The notes under the pieces are model-generated. The model was not told the DNA's origin, searched no databases, and worked only from the letters and a program-made list of their open reading frames with translations. From Holdemania sp. Marseille-P2844 (GTDB taxonomy: Bacteria; Bacillota_I; Bacilli_A; Erysipelotrichales; Erysipelotrichaceae), in assembly GCF_900120005.1 (NCBI RefSeq), contig NZ_LT635451.1, forward strand, positions 601,848 to 665,847: a stretch of DNA of 64,000 nucleotides, written 5' to 3'. Below are positions 54,736 to 62,605 of this stretch, piece by piece; the first letter of the stretch is position 1, and each line of letters opens with the position of its first letter. The position numbers and the translations under genes are program-made.

Positions 54736-55350
54736 TTATTTTGACGTCTGCGGATGCAGATGTGTCAGGGAGCGGTCTAAATAGAGTTTCGCTTGTTGAC
54801 TGTCACCTTTGTTCTCAAACATCTTGGAGATCAGAAATTCTGCTTTCGCTTTTTCTTCGCCCTCCAGCTGATCCAGTTTAGCCAGATCTTCATCCAGATC
54901 CGCGTACGAATGATCGATCATCACGGCGTAATATTTCTGTGTTTCAGCTTTTAATGCTTCCGAACAGGTCGCTAAATTCAAAAGCCGGTTGCCGTACAGC
55001 CTGACCTTCGCAATATCCGAGCGTGCGACATAATAATAGAACGCGTTGTAATATACCGCTTCCTTTTGCTTGTCATTCAGCCTGCATTGATCAAAATCAG
55101 CGAACCGCCGGTCAATCTCAGCCGGATCCTGCTTAACCAGTGCCGCGTTTAATTTCATGAAGTCAATATTAAACGGATCGAAGACAAACTGCACCGACCG
55201 TTTTTCAATTAACCGGTCAAATCGATCAAAATCCCGTGTCATCAGACAGCTTGACAGTTCTCCGGCCAGCCGGCTGCGGAGCCGTTTCGGGATGACAATG
55301 GACAATGCGAACAAAATCAGAATGACAAGGATAATCCATACTTCAAACAT
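54736..55350 (-). CDS. Hypothetical membrane-anchored helical-repeat protein
   Basis: About 204 residues. One N-terminal membrane helix (FEVWIILVILILFALSIVI) precedes a soluble helical region with TPR-like spacing (EAVYYNAFYYYVARSDIAKVRLYGNRLL, AEFLISKMFENKGDSQQAKLYLDRSL). No family is recognised. The ATG at 55350 overlaps the MATE gene stop by eight bases, so it is co-translated with that transporter. Confidence 0.7.
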   Translation of the reverse strand: MFEVWIILVILILFALSIVIPKRLRSRLAGELSSCLMTRDFDRFDRLIEKRSVQFVFDPFNIDFMKLNAALVKQDPAEIDRRFADFDQCRLNDKQKEAVYYNAFYYYVARSDIAKVRLYGNRLLNLATCSEALKAETQKYYAVMIDHSYADLDEDLAKLDQLEGEEKAKAEFLISKMFENKGDSQQAKLYLDRSLTHLHPQTSK

Positions 55351-56731
55351 GACTTTTCCCGGCAAAAGAAGCTCGCTTTTGCTTTTCCTTTCCCATGAAG
55401 ATCTCACGGATCAACGATCGTGACAAAATTACCGCCGTCAGCACCGTAATCCAATCGGCACCAGGCTGCGCGTAAAAAACACCGGTCTCACCCAGCGTCC
55501 TGGAAAGCAGAAGCAGCAGCGGAACATAGATGATTCCCTGTCGGAACAGCGACAGAATCATTGACTCCCGCCCCTTTCCGGCCGCCTGCAGCGTAATCGT
55601 GAAAATATAATAAATCGAATACACTGGCAGCGACCAATTATACGCCTTCAGATACTGAGCGCCATAACTCTGCGCCGCCTGCCCGGTTGTAAAAACCGAA
55701 ACAAACGCCGGGGCAAACAGCGCTACTAATCCGATTGCGATCAGGCTATAGCCCGTCAACACCTTGAGATTCCAGATGATCGCGTCCCACAGCCGCTGGT
55801 AGTCCTTTGCGCCATACGTAAATGAGGCCAGCGGCAGATAGCCGTTCGCTACGCCCTGAATAAAGAAATTGACGAAATACATCGTAAACTTCCCGACGTT
55901 GCAGCCGGCGGCGAAGTCGACGCCGTAAGTGAACACGACCTTGGTAAAAACCAGAATCGCCGCGCTGGACATCAGGTTGCGCACATAGACCGCAAAGCCG
56001 ACGGAGAAGATCTCGCGGATGATCGGCCAGTCGATGTGAAAATCAAACAGCTTCCAATGCAGTGCCGTCTGTTTCGACGATAACCGCCGCAGGCATAGCG
56101 CCAACGCCGCAAACTGTGCCGCTGCACTGGCGATCGCCGCGCCCACAACGCCAAGACCCAGGCCGAAATCAAACATTAAAAATGGATCGAGAAGGATATT
56201 CAGAAGCACGCTGAGGGCCATGACCACCATCGGATACTTCACATCGCCGACAGCCCGGAACAACTGGATGCACGCGGTATATAACGAGGTACAGACCGCG
56301 AACAGAATCATGATCAGTCCATATGCCTGCCCATAGTCAAGCACGGCCGGATCCTGAGTCTGCCAGCGGAGATATGGATTCAGAAGTAACAGTGCCGCTA
56401 TAGTGAACAAAATTGAAAACAGTGTTGTAAACGTGATCGTCGTACGGACGATTTCGGCCGCTACATTTTCCTGCTTCGCGCCTAACTGCCGGCCCAGATA
56501 GCTCGCCGCACCGATGCCGGCCGCTTCGCCGATCTTGGAAATCAGCAGTGTCAGCGTTGCCGACAGCGAAATGGATGCCAGCATCGCCGTGTTGTTCAGC
56601 CGGCCGATAAAAAAAGAATTGATCAGCTCGTAAATCAGCGAGATAACAGAAACCATGACCGCCGGAACGGCGAGCTTGATCATCGCCGTTCCGATCTTTT
56701 CATGGGCCAGTAAATAGGTGTCAGCTTTCAT
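55343..56731 (-). CDS. MATE family efflux transporter
   Basis: 462 residues with twelve predicted membrane segments. The N-terminus IGTAMIKLAVPAVMVSVISLIYELINSFFIGRL and the repeat VGFAVYVRNLMSSAAILVFTKVVFTYG fit the MATE/NorM-like group. These transporters exchange cationic drugs or metabolites for sodium or protons. It lies 29 bp after nagA, so it may be transcribed with the amino-sugar genes, although its substrate is unknown. Confidence 0.92.
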   Translation of the reverse strand: MKADTYLLAHEKIGTAMIKLAVPAVMVSVISLIYELINSFFIGRLNNTAMLASISLSATLTLLISKIGEAAGIGAASYLGRQLGAKQENVAAEIVRTTITFTTLFSILFTIAALLLLNPYLRWQTQDPAVLDYGQAYGLIMILFAVCTSLYTACIQLFRAVGDVKYPMVVMALSVLLNILLDPFLMFDFGLGLGVVGAAIASAAAQFAALALCLRRLSSKQTALHWKLFDFHIDWPIIREIFSVGFAVYVRNLMSSAAILVFTKVVFTYGVDFAAGCNVGKFTMYFVNFFIQGVANGYLPLASFTYGAKDYQRLWDAIIWNLKVLTGYSLIAIGLVALFAPAFVSVFTTGQAAQSYGAQYLKAYNWSLPVYSIYYIFTITLQAAGKGRESMILSLFRQGIIYVPLLLLLSRTLGETGVFYAQPGADWITVLTAVILSRSLIREIFMGKEKQKRASFAGKSHV

Positions 56732-56760
56732 GCGATCGCCTGTTTTTTCCTGCTTTCAGG

Positions 56761-57951
56761 CTAAGCGACCCGGTGCGTTTTCAGGAATTCCTGATTGAAC
56801 ACGTCGCCTTCCTTCTGCCGGTCATAAACGCAGCGGCCCTCGCTGAACGTGTACAGACAACGGTATTGATCGTCGATCACGATCAGATCCGCATCCTTTC
56901 CGGCTTCCAGCACGCCCTTGTCAGGATAGCCGTAAACCAGCGCCGGGTTGCGGCTGGCCATCCGCGCCGCATATTTCATTCCGATTCCGACGTTTTCAAC
57001 CAGATTCTCAATTCCTTTCAGCACCGGCATTGTCGATCCGCACAACCGCCCGGTATCCGAAAGGCAATAGCCGTCCGGCGTGATATTGACGTCCGGGAAG
57101 CCTTCCATCATCCGGAATTTTCCAACCGGCGCGCCCGACAGATTCGAGCAGTCCGACACCATCAGGAAGTGATTAAACGGATCACGCTTCATCCTGAACA
57201 TCAATTCCAGCATCGCATTGCAGATATGCTTGCCATCGCAGATCACTTCATTATAAAGCTCGTCGTTCAGCAGACAGGCGCCCAATCCGCCCATGTTGCG
57301 GTGATGGATCCCGCTCATGACGTTCGCAGTGTGCGTCGAAACGGTGATGCCCCAGCTGAACGCTTCGTTGGCTTCCTCCAGCATCATATTGCTATGAGCG
57401 AAAGCTACCCGCACGCCCTCGCCGGTCAAATACTCGATGGCTTCGCGGGCCTTAGGCAATTCCGGCGCGATTGCGAACAATTTCAGCTTGCCGCGCGCTT
57501 TCGCGACGTTTTGTTTCAGCTCGTCCAGATCGATATCCGGATGTCCCGTATCCACGCCCTTTTCACCGACGCGGTTGAGGTATGGACCTTCGGAATGAAT
57601 ACCCAGCACCTTTGCGCCGTCCACGTCTTCCTCCGCAAGCTTCGCGACCGTTTCAAAGCCGGCGAAATCCGTTGTCGGCAGCACGCCGGTCACGCCCTGG
57701 GAGGCCAGTCCCTTTAAATATCCGCGCAGCTCCTTTTCGATGTCGCCCTCAAAGCCCATCGCGCCATAGCCCAGTGTTCCATGGTTATGTGTATCAATAA
57801 TTCCCGGCAAAATCCGATTGTCCTGAACGTCCAAATCGACCGTAACAGGACTGTGAACATCCAGAAGCTCAACAATCTTTCCCTGCTCCAGATGCAGGAT
57901 TCCGCTGACGCAGCCCTGCGGCGTAACGATTCTCGTCGATTGAATATACAT
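56761..57951 (-). CDS. nagA: N-acetylglucosamine-6-phosphate deacetylase
   Basis: 396 residues. Amidohydrolase motifs are present: LPGIIDTHNHGTLGYGAMGFEGD (metal HxH), GIHSEGPYLN (metal Glu), AFAHSNMMLEEA and VSTHTANVMSGIHHRN (metal and substrate His), and MVSDCSNLSGAP (catalytic Asp region). The enzyme deacetylates GlcNAc-6-phosphate. The HTANVMSG segment departs from the usual HLFNAM, so a related substrate such as another N-acetylhexosamine phosphate is possible. It follows two ChbG-like deacetylase genes. Confidence 0.88.
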   Translation of the reverse strand: MYIQSTRIVTPQGCVSGILHLEQGKIVELLDVHSPVTVDLDVQDNRILPGIIDTHNHGTLGYGAMGFEGDIEKELRGYLKGLASQGVTGVLPTTDFAGFETVAKLAEEDVDGAKVLGIHSEGPYLNRVGEKGVDTGHPDIDLDELKQNVAKARGKLKLFAIAPELPKAREAIEYLTGEGVRVAFAHSNMMLEEANEAFSWGITVSTHTANVMSGIHHRNMGGLGACLLNDELYNEVICDGKHICNAMLELMFRMKRDPFNHFLMVSDCSNLSGAPVGKFRMMEGFPDVNITPDGYCLSDTGRLCGSTMPVLKGIENLVENVGIGMKYAARMASRNPALVYGYPDKGVLEAGKDADLIVIDDQYRCLYTFSEGRCVYDRQKEGDVFNQEFLKTHRVA

Positions 57952-57979
57952 AATTTTCTCCCTTCTAAAACACCGTTCT

Positions 57980-58825
57980 CTATTTTTCAGCGTTTTTGAT
58001 CAAGCCCTGCTTCATGGCTTCCGCCACGTCGTAATAGTCGATGAGTTCGACATGATTTTCTGCAACGAATGCTTTCATCAGCGGCGAAGTGACGAATTCC
58101 AGATCCTTGCACCGCTCGATCGACAACGAGGTCTGGCTGAACAGGTCGGCGTCGACATATCCCGGATGCCCCCCAGCCAGAACATACTCGTGTTTTAAAA
58201 GCTCGTCTTTATATTTCAGGAATTTTCCTAACGGATCTTTTTTCAGCTGCGCTTGAGGGTCAAAGACTTTCGATACCGATGCGTTGGTTTTCTCCTCTTC
58301 CTCCTCCGGCAGTGAGAAGGTCGTAAACGCCATCTGCATAAAATCAAAGGCAAATGGCAGATCTTCATCCTCAGCAATCTTGCGCATCGCTTTAAGCATT
58401 GTTTCCGCTACAATCGAATGGCCGTTTAAATAGCCTGGTTTGCGTCCGGTCAGCGCGATAAAGCAATCGTACTGCGCTTTGATCTCCGTATAGACTTCAT
58501 CGTAAGGGAATAATTCCGCGCGGCCTTCCTCACTTTGCCAGCGGGGATCATGAATCCGAATATTCGAGCGGATCAGGCGTCCGTTTTCATCGACGAGATG
58601 CGGAATTTTCTCAGCCGGTGCACAGGATGGCCCGGCAACGAGATTGAAGTCGATCCCGAAGCAGAAATCAGGTCTTTCCTTGATGAACTGCGCGGCCCAC
58701 GGCGCAATTTCCATATTGGTAAACATCCCGGTGCATGTCAGGATGCCGTTGTCGATCGCTTCAATAATGCCGTAGGTTACGCCTTTGGTAAAACCGTAAT
58801 CGTCGCCCTGAACTAATAATTTCAT
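57980..58825 (-). CDS. ChbG/YdjC-family carbohydrate deacetylase (copy 1)
   Basis: 281 residues. YdjC motifs are VQGDDYGFTKGV at the N-terminus (metal-binding Asp pair), FCFGIDFNLVAGPSC, GYLNGHSIVAETM (metal His) and GGHPGYVD. ChbG removes an acetyl group from phosphorylated chitooligosaccharides in Escherichia coli. It is a tandem paralog of the next gene upstream, 13 bp away. AGGAGG precedes the ATG. Confidence 0.9.
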   Translation of the reverse strand: MKLLVQGDDYGFTKGVTYGIIEAIDNGILTCTGMFTNMEIAPWAAQFIKERPDFCFGIDFNLVAGPSCAPAEKIPHLVDENGRLIRSNIRIHDPRWQSEEGRAELFPYDEVYTEIKAQYDCFIALTGRKPGYLNGHSIVAETMLKAMRKIAEDEDLPFAFDFMQMAFTTFSLPEEEEEKTNASVSKVFDPQAQLKKDPLGKFLKYKDELLKHEYVLAGGHPGYVDADLFSQTSLSIERCKDLEFVTSPLMKAFVAENHVELIDYYDVAEAMKQGLIKNAEK

Positions 58826-58838
58826 CGTTTTCTTCCTC

Positions 58839-59636
58839 CTAAATTAAATCAGCATAGCTGATCAGTTCAACCTTGTGTTCTTCGATCCATTGCTTCAACA
58901 CCGGCGAAAGAATCATTTCCAGATCCCGGCAGCGCTCGATTGACAGCGAGGTCTGGCTGAACAGCGCAGCATCAACATAGCCCGGATGACCGCCCGCAAA
59001 CACATATTCATGCTTCAGATAGTCATCGGCGTGCTCCATAAAATACTGCAGCGGATTGCGGTTAACCTGAGCGGCCGGATCAAAGATTTTCTTCGTCGTC
59101 GCTTCGTTTCCGCCGATATCCACGGCCCAGGCAAAATGAAACTGTTCGAGAATATCGTTGGTATACGGAAGCGCTTCTTCCCTGGCCAGCTGCCGGATCG
59201 CCGACGTCAAATTTTCATGATTGATCGAATGGCCGTTGAGATAGCCTGGCTTTTTCCCAACCAACTTTACATAGCGATCAAACTGCGCGCGGATTTCCAA
59301 ATAACATTCTTCAAACGGAAACATCGCGCGCCGTCCCGCTTCACTTTGCCAGCGGGGATCCCGAACCGTTATGCTGGAGCGGATGAAGTTTCCGGCAGCG
59401 TCGACAAAATGCGGGATTTGGCGCGGATCCGCACAGCACGGACCAGTCACCAGATTGAAGTCGATGCCCCAGCAGAAATCCGGCCGGGCACGCATCTGCG
59501 CGGCTGCCCATTCCGCATCCGGCATATTGGCAAATAAGCCGCTGCAGGTTAATACGCCGTGGTCGATGCCCTCCAGCATCCCCAACGTCACGCCTTTGGT
59601 GAAACCATAATCGTCGCCTTGAACAAGTAATTTCAT
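58839..59636 (-). CDS. ChbG/YdjC-family carbohydrate deacetylase (copy 2)
   Basis: 265 residues. It shares VQGDDYGFTKGV, FCWGIDFNLVTGPCC, GYLNGHSINHENL and FAGGHPGYVDAALFSQTSLSIERCRDLE with copy 1, but the middle region (about residues 150-200) differs in length. AGGAGG lies nine bases before the ATG. It follows the PTS genes after a 174-bp gap. Confidence 0.9.
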   Translation of the reverse strand: MKLLVQGDDYGFTKGVTLGMLEGIDHGVLTCSGLFANMPDAEWAAAQMRARPDFCWGIDFNLVTGPCCADPRQIPHFVDAAGNFIRSSITVRDPRWQSEAGRRAMFPFEECYLEIRAQFDRYVKLVGKKPGYLNGHSINHENLTSAIRQLAREEALPYTNDILEQFHFAWAVDIGGNEATTKKIFDPAAQVNRNPLQYFMEHADDYLKHEYVFAGGHPGYVDAALFSQTSLSIERCRDLEMILSPVLKQWIEEHKVELISYADLI

Positions 59637-59810
59637 AAGGCTAGGCCTCCTTTTCTTCTATTGTAAATCCAAGTCATTTAAAATCCGAGCTGAACTGCAA
59701 ACAATTTTCTGTTTTTCACAGTTATAGCGGCGTTAAAGAAAACAACAGAGCGGCTGGGAAAATCGCGAATTGTCCATTCCTTTTTCCGCGGCGCGCTCCG
59801 TTATGCCAAC
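59637..59810 (-). other. Gap between PTS IID and ChbG genes with possible stem-loop
   Basis: On the minus strand GAGCG and GGAAAA pair with later TTTTCC and CGCTC, making an interrupted stem followed by a T-rich stretch. It could be a partial terminator or a processing site that lowers expression of the downstream deacetylases. No strong promoter was seen, only TACAAT without a -35. Confidence 0.35.
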
Positions 59811-60629
59811 TTAAAAGATATGAATTAAAGCGCCGACTAAACCGATGACCATCGTCAATAAAATCAGGTTGATCGGTTTCCAGCCTTTTTTGATCAGCGC
59901 GACATAGCCGAATAACAGCGCGATGCTCATAAAGCCCGGGAAAATCGCATCGAGCACCGGCGCGACTTCCAACGTTGCCGGGCCGATATGCAGGATCAGG
60001 TTCAGCGGAACATACACCATCTGTGCCGTCATCGCACCGACCATCATAATCCCTAAAATTGAAGCCGCCTTGGTAAAGCTGGCCATTAAGCCGGTGCTGA
60101 ACATCATGTCGATAAACGCCGTACCATAGGTGTAGCCCAGCCGGCAGAACCACATTTTAACTATCGACTGCGGCACGCCGTAAATCAGGATAAACATTAC
60201 CATGCCCAGAATATTCCCCTGCTGAGCCAAGCCGATGCCGATACCGGCGGCGATGATGCGCAGGCAGTTGAAGAACAAGTTGTCAAACATCCCCGCGGTC
60301 GGTCCCATCAGCGCGGACTTGACGCTGGAGATCGTTTCTCCGTCGACCGAGCCTTTTTCCTTCTTTTCCTTTTCCATCGCCCAGGCCAGGCCGACGATGA
60401 AGGAGAACGGGACGGCGTGGGTGTTAAAGAACTGTTGATGACGGGTATAGGCTTCCTTTTTCCCTTCCGGATCATCTTTATAAATTTCTTCGATCGCCGG
60501 AATTAACGAGAATGTAAAACCATTGCCTTCCATATTGACCATCGTAGCGGCCAAGAAGCACGTATGTGAGCGGATCTCCACCTTGCGGAGCAGCTTTTTT
60601 TCATCAGCGCTGATCATCATGTTTTTCAT
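59811..60629 (-). CDS. PTS mannose/sorbose-family IID component
   Basis: 272 residues. The soluble N-terminus (RHQQFFNTHAVPFSFIVGLAWAMEKEK, then VKSALMGPTAGMFDNLFF) is the IID signature, and C-terminal membrane segments follow. IID acts with IIC as the membrane translocator of man-type phosphotransferase systems. Its ATG overlaps the IIC stop by one base (TGATG). Confidence 0.94.
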   Translation of the reverse strand: MKNMMISADEKKLLRKVEIRSHTCFLAATMVNMEGNGFTFSLIPAIEEIYKDDPEGKKEAYTRHQQFFNTHAVPFSFIVGLAWAMEKEKKEKGSVDGETISSVKSALMGPTAGMFDNLFFNCLRIIAAGIGIGLAQQGNILGMVMFILIYGVPQSIVKMWFCRLGYTYGTAFIDMMFSTGLMASFTKAASILGIMMVGAMTAQMVYVPLNLILHIGPATLEVAPVLDAIFPGFMSIALLFGYVALIKKGWKPINLILLTMVIGLVGALIHIF

Positions 60630-61408
60630 CAGAAAAATTCCTCCTCCTCTTTGCTTTCCGGTTTTCCTTTATTTTCAATAATTTTCTTTTCCAGCAGGAA
60701 AATCGTAATCGCCACAGCGGCGCCGATTACGGCGACAGCCACGGTATCCAGATTGACGTATTTGACTAAAACAAAGCCGACGAAAAACCAGATGACCGTC
60801 TCTTTATTCATGATCTGCGACGTCAGGATCGCAAAGCCAACCGCCAGCGCCATCGAGCTGACCGCGCCCAAGCCGGTCATGACCCATGCCGGCAGCGAAG
60901 CAATCGCCAGCTGCAGCGCATCGACGCCGAAGTAAATGCAGCCGAACAGAATGACCGTGTTGATCAATGGCGAAATAAACGTAAAGACCCAGACTGCGAT
61001 TTCATACTGCTTGATTTTATTATCCTGCAGCAGTTTTGTAAAAAAGCCCTGAATCGGTGAGAACAACCCGTACGGAAGCATCGTGACAGACGCTAAGACC
61101 GTACCGATCGGCATCGCGATCGCCACGGCTGATTCGATATCGGCGCCGGTCAGAATGACGAACGCCGTAGCGACATAGCTGGTCGTCGTCGCGTCGGCCG
61201 GAATCGAACCGCCGATTGCCGAAATGCCCATGAACAACGATTCCAGCGAAGCGCCAAGAATACAGCCGGTCGTCACATCGCCTAAAAGAATGCCGACCAG
61301 CGGACAGACGACGATTGGCCGCGTCAGAGCCTGCCAGCCCAGCGCCGCAGTATCTAAAATTCCTAAAAGCCAGTAAAGAAGGCTGAGTTTTAATGCAGCG
61401 ATTAACAT
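60629..61408 (-). CDS. PTS mannose/sorbose-family IIC component
   Basis: 259 residues with about seven membrane helices. The N-terminal LTRPIVVCPLVGILLGDVTTGCILGASLESLFMGISAIGGSIPADATTTSY block is diagnostic for this IIC family. It forms the sugar channel together with IID. Confidence 0.94.
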   Translation of the reverse strand: MLIAALKLSLLYWLLGILDTAALGWQALTRPIVVCPLVGILLGDVTTGCILGASLESLFMGISAIGGSIPADATTTSYVATAFVILTGADIESAVAIAMPIGTVLASVTMLPYGLFSPIQGFFTKLLQDNKIKQYEIAVWVFTFISPLINTVILFGCIYFGVDALQLAIASLPAWVMTGLGAVSSMALAVGFAILTSQIMNKETVIWFFVGFVLVKYVNLDTVAVAVIGAAVAITIFLLEKKIIENKGKPESKEEEEFF

Positions 61409-61427
61409 TATAATTGATTCCCCTTTT

Positions 61428-61919
61428 CTATTTTTTCAAAATTGACGAAACCTTGATCGCGGAAACGTCCGGCGTTACCTGCAGAACGAAATCCTCGACT
61501 TTCTCGTTGACTTTCGCAAGAATCGCTTTTTCATCTTCCGATAACGCGACAAACTGAGAGACCATTTCCCGCTGCTTGCCATCGCTGGCTTCCAGCAAAC
61601 CCCAGTTTCCGATATTCACGCGATGAATCCCCTCGACCTGTTCCACGACGGTAAGCAGATCCTGAGGATTGGCGACAATCAACAGGATATCGTGAGCGGA
61701 CGCCTTCGGATTGTGCAGCAGCTCGACCGCGTCCTTAACCGTTTTCACGGCGACTTTGATATTGCCCGGCGCGGCCATCAACAGCGATTTGGCGATAATC
61801 GGATTGGAACCGGCCTGATCGTTGGCGACGATAATCCGGTCAACAGGAACCACCCGCGACCATTTCGTCACAATCTGTCCATGAATCATCCGATCATCCA
61901 GACGGCATAATTTAATCAT
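61428..61919 (-). CDS. PTS mannose/sorbose-family IIB component
   Basis: 163 residues. The phosphorylated histidine lies in RLDDRMIHGQIVTKW near residue 14. IIVANDQAGSNPIIAKSLLMAAP follows, as expected for IIB. This cytosolic component passes phosphate from IIA to the incoming sugar. Confidence 0.94.
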   Translation of the reverse strand: MIKLCRLDDRMIHGQIVTKWSRVVPVDRIIVANDQAGSNPIIAKSLLMAAPGNIKVAVKTVKDAVELLHNPKASAHDILLIVANPQDLLTVVEQVEGIHRVNIGNWGLLEASDGKQREMVSQFVALSEDEKAILAKVNEKVEDFVLQVTPDVSAIKVSSILKK

Positions 61920-61937
61920 TGTTCTTCCTCTTTTCTT

Positions 61938-62354
61938 TCAAAAAAATTCTCCTTCATCCCCAGCCGGAACTCCCTCGTCTTGGTCATAGAGCACGACGCG
62001 CTGCATCTGCCGGGATTGTTCCGTTAATGCCCGCAAAGAGTTCAGCGTCACGTCTTCCTGCATGCACAGCTCCAGCACCAGCGCCAGATTTACGCCCGCG
62101 ATCAAAAACGTATGCGGCCGGTCTAAGTATAAATACATCTTTTGATTGACGCTGCCGCCGTATAAATCGGAAAGCATGACGACGGTTTCTCCCTCCGGCA
62201 CTAAAGCAAAATACGCCTTGAGCTCCTCGTCGATATTCCGGCCGTCCACATAGGCGTCCAATACCGTCAGCGAAGTCTGGGGCCCCGCCAGAATTTCAAT
62301 AGCTGTGGCCATCCCGCTGGCCAGATGTCCGTGCGATCCCAATAATAACCGCAA
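61938..62354 (-). CDS. PTS mannose-family IIA component
   Basis: About 138 residues, the usual length. The active histidine lies in LLLGSHGHLASGMATAIE near the N-terminus, with VVMLSDLYGGSVNQKM further on. It receives phosphate from HPr. A TTG start at 62354 is proposed: AGGAG lies eight bases upstream and the protein then begins directly with the conserved first strand. The longer frame to 62408 would cross the cre-like site. Confidence 0.9.
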   Translation of the reverse strand: MRLLLGSHGHLASGMATAIEILAGPQTSLTVLDAYVDGRNIDEELKAYFALVPEGETVVMLSDLYGGSVNQKMYLYLDRPHTFLIAGVNLALVLELCMQEDVTLNSLRALTEQSRQMQRVVLYDQDEGVPAGDEGEFF

Positions 62355-62379
62355 TGAATCCACTCCTCTCACTCGAAAA

Positions 62380-62393
62380 TGTAAGCGCTTAAC
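62380..62393 (-). promoter_or_regulatory. cre-like site in the PTS leader
   Basis: TGTAAGCGCTTAAC contains the palindromic TAAGCGCTTA core and matches the catabolite-responsive element except in its last positions. It lies in the predicted 5' leader of the PTS operon, where bound CcpA could block transcription. Confidence 0.5.
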
Positions 62394-62470
62394 GTTTCCT
62401 GAATTCATTCTACTTTTCCATTACTCCGGATGCCATCCGTTCTTTTTCACATAGTTAATGGAAATTTCAG

Positions 62471-62496
62471 TTTTTCCATTATAAATACTGGAAAAA
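62471..62496. promoter_or_regulatory. Inverted-repeat operator overlapping the PTS promoter
   Basis: TTTTTCCA and TGGAAAAA form perfect eight-base arms ten bases apart. A minus-strand TATAAT at 62478-62483 lies inside it and would serve the PTS operon. Additional TGGAAA-type half sites occur at 62459-62464 and 62414-62420. The divergent PRD regulator is the obvious candidate ligand. Confidence 0.55.
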
Positions 62497-62527
62497 ATTA
62501 ACACGGAAAAGGTTACAGCATGTTCGC

Positions 62528-62533
62528 TATAAT
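62528..62533 (+). promoter_or_regulatory. -10 element for the divergent regulator
   Basis: TATAAT on the plus strand, 72 bases before the regulator ATG. There is no clear -35, as expected if expression depends on an activator. Confidence 0.45.
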
Positions 62534-62605
62534 GGATAAGAATACAAGTGCGGATCCATTTCAATGATCAGGGTTAACCTGCGCTTGAGGTGAAAGGGCG
62601 GAATT

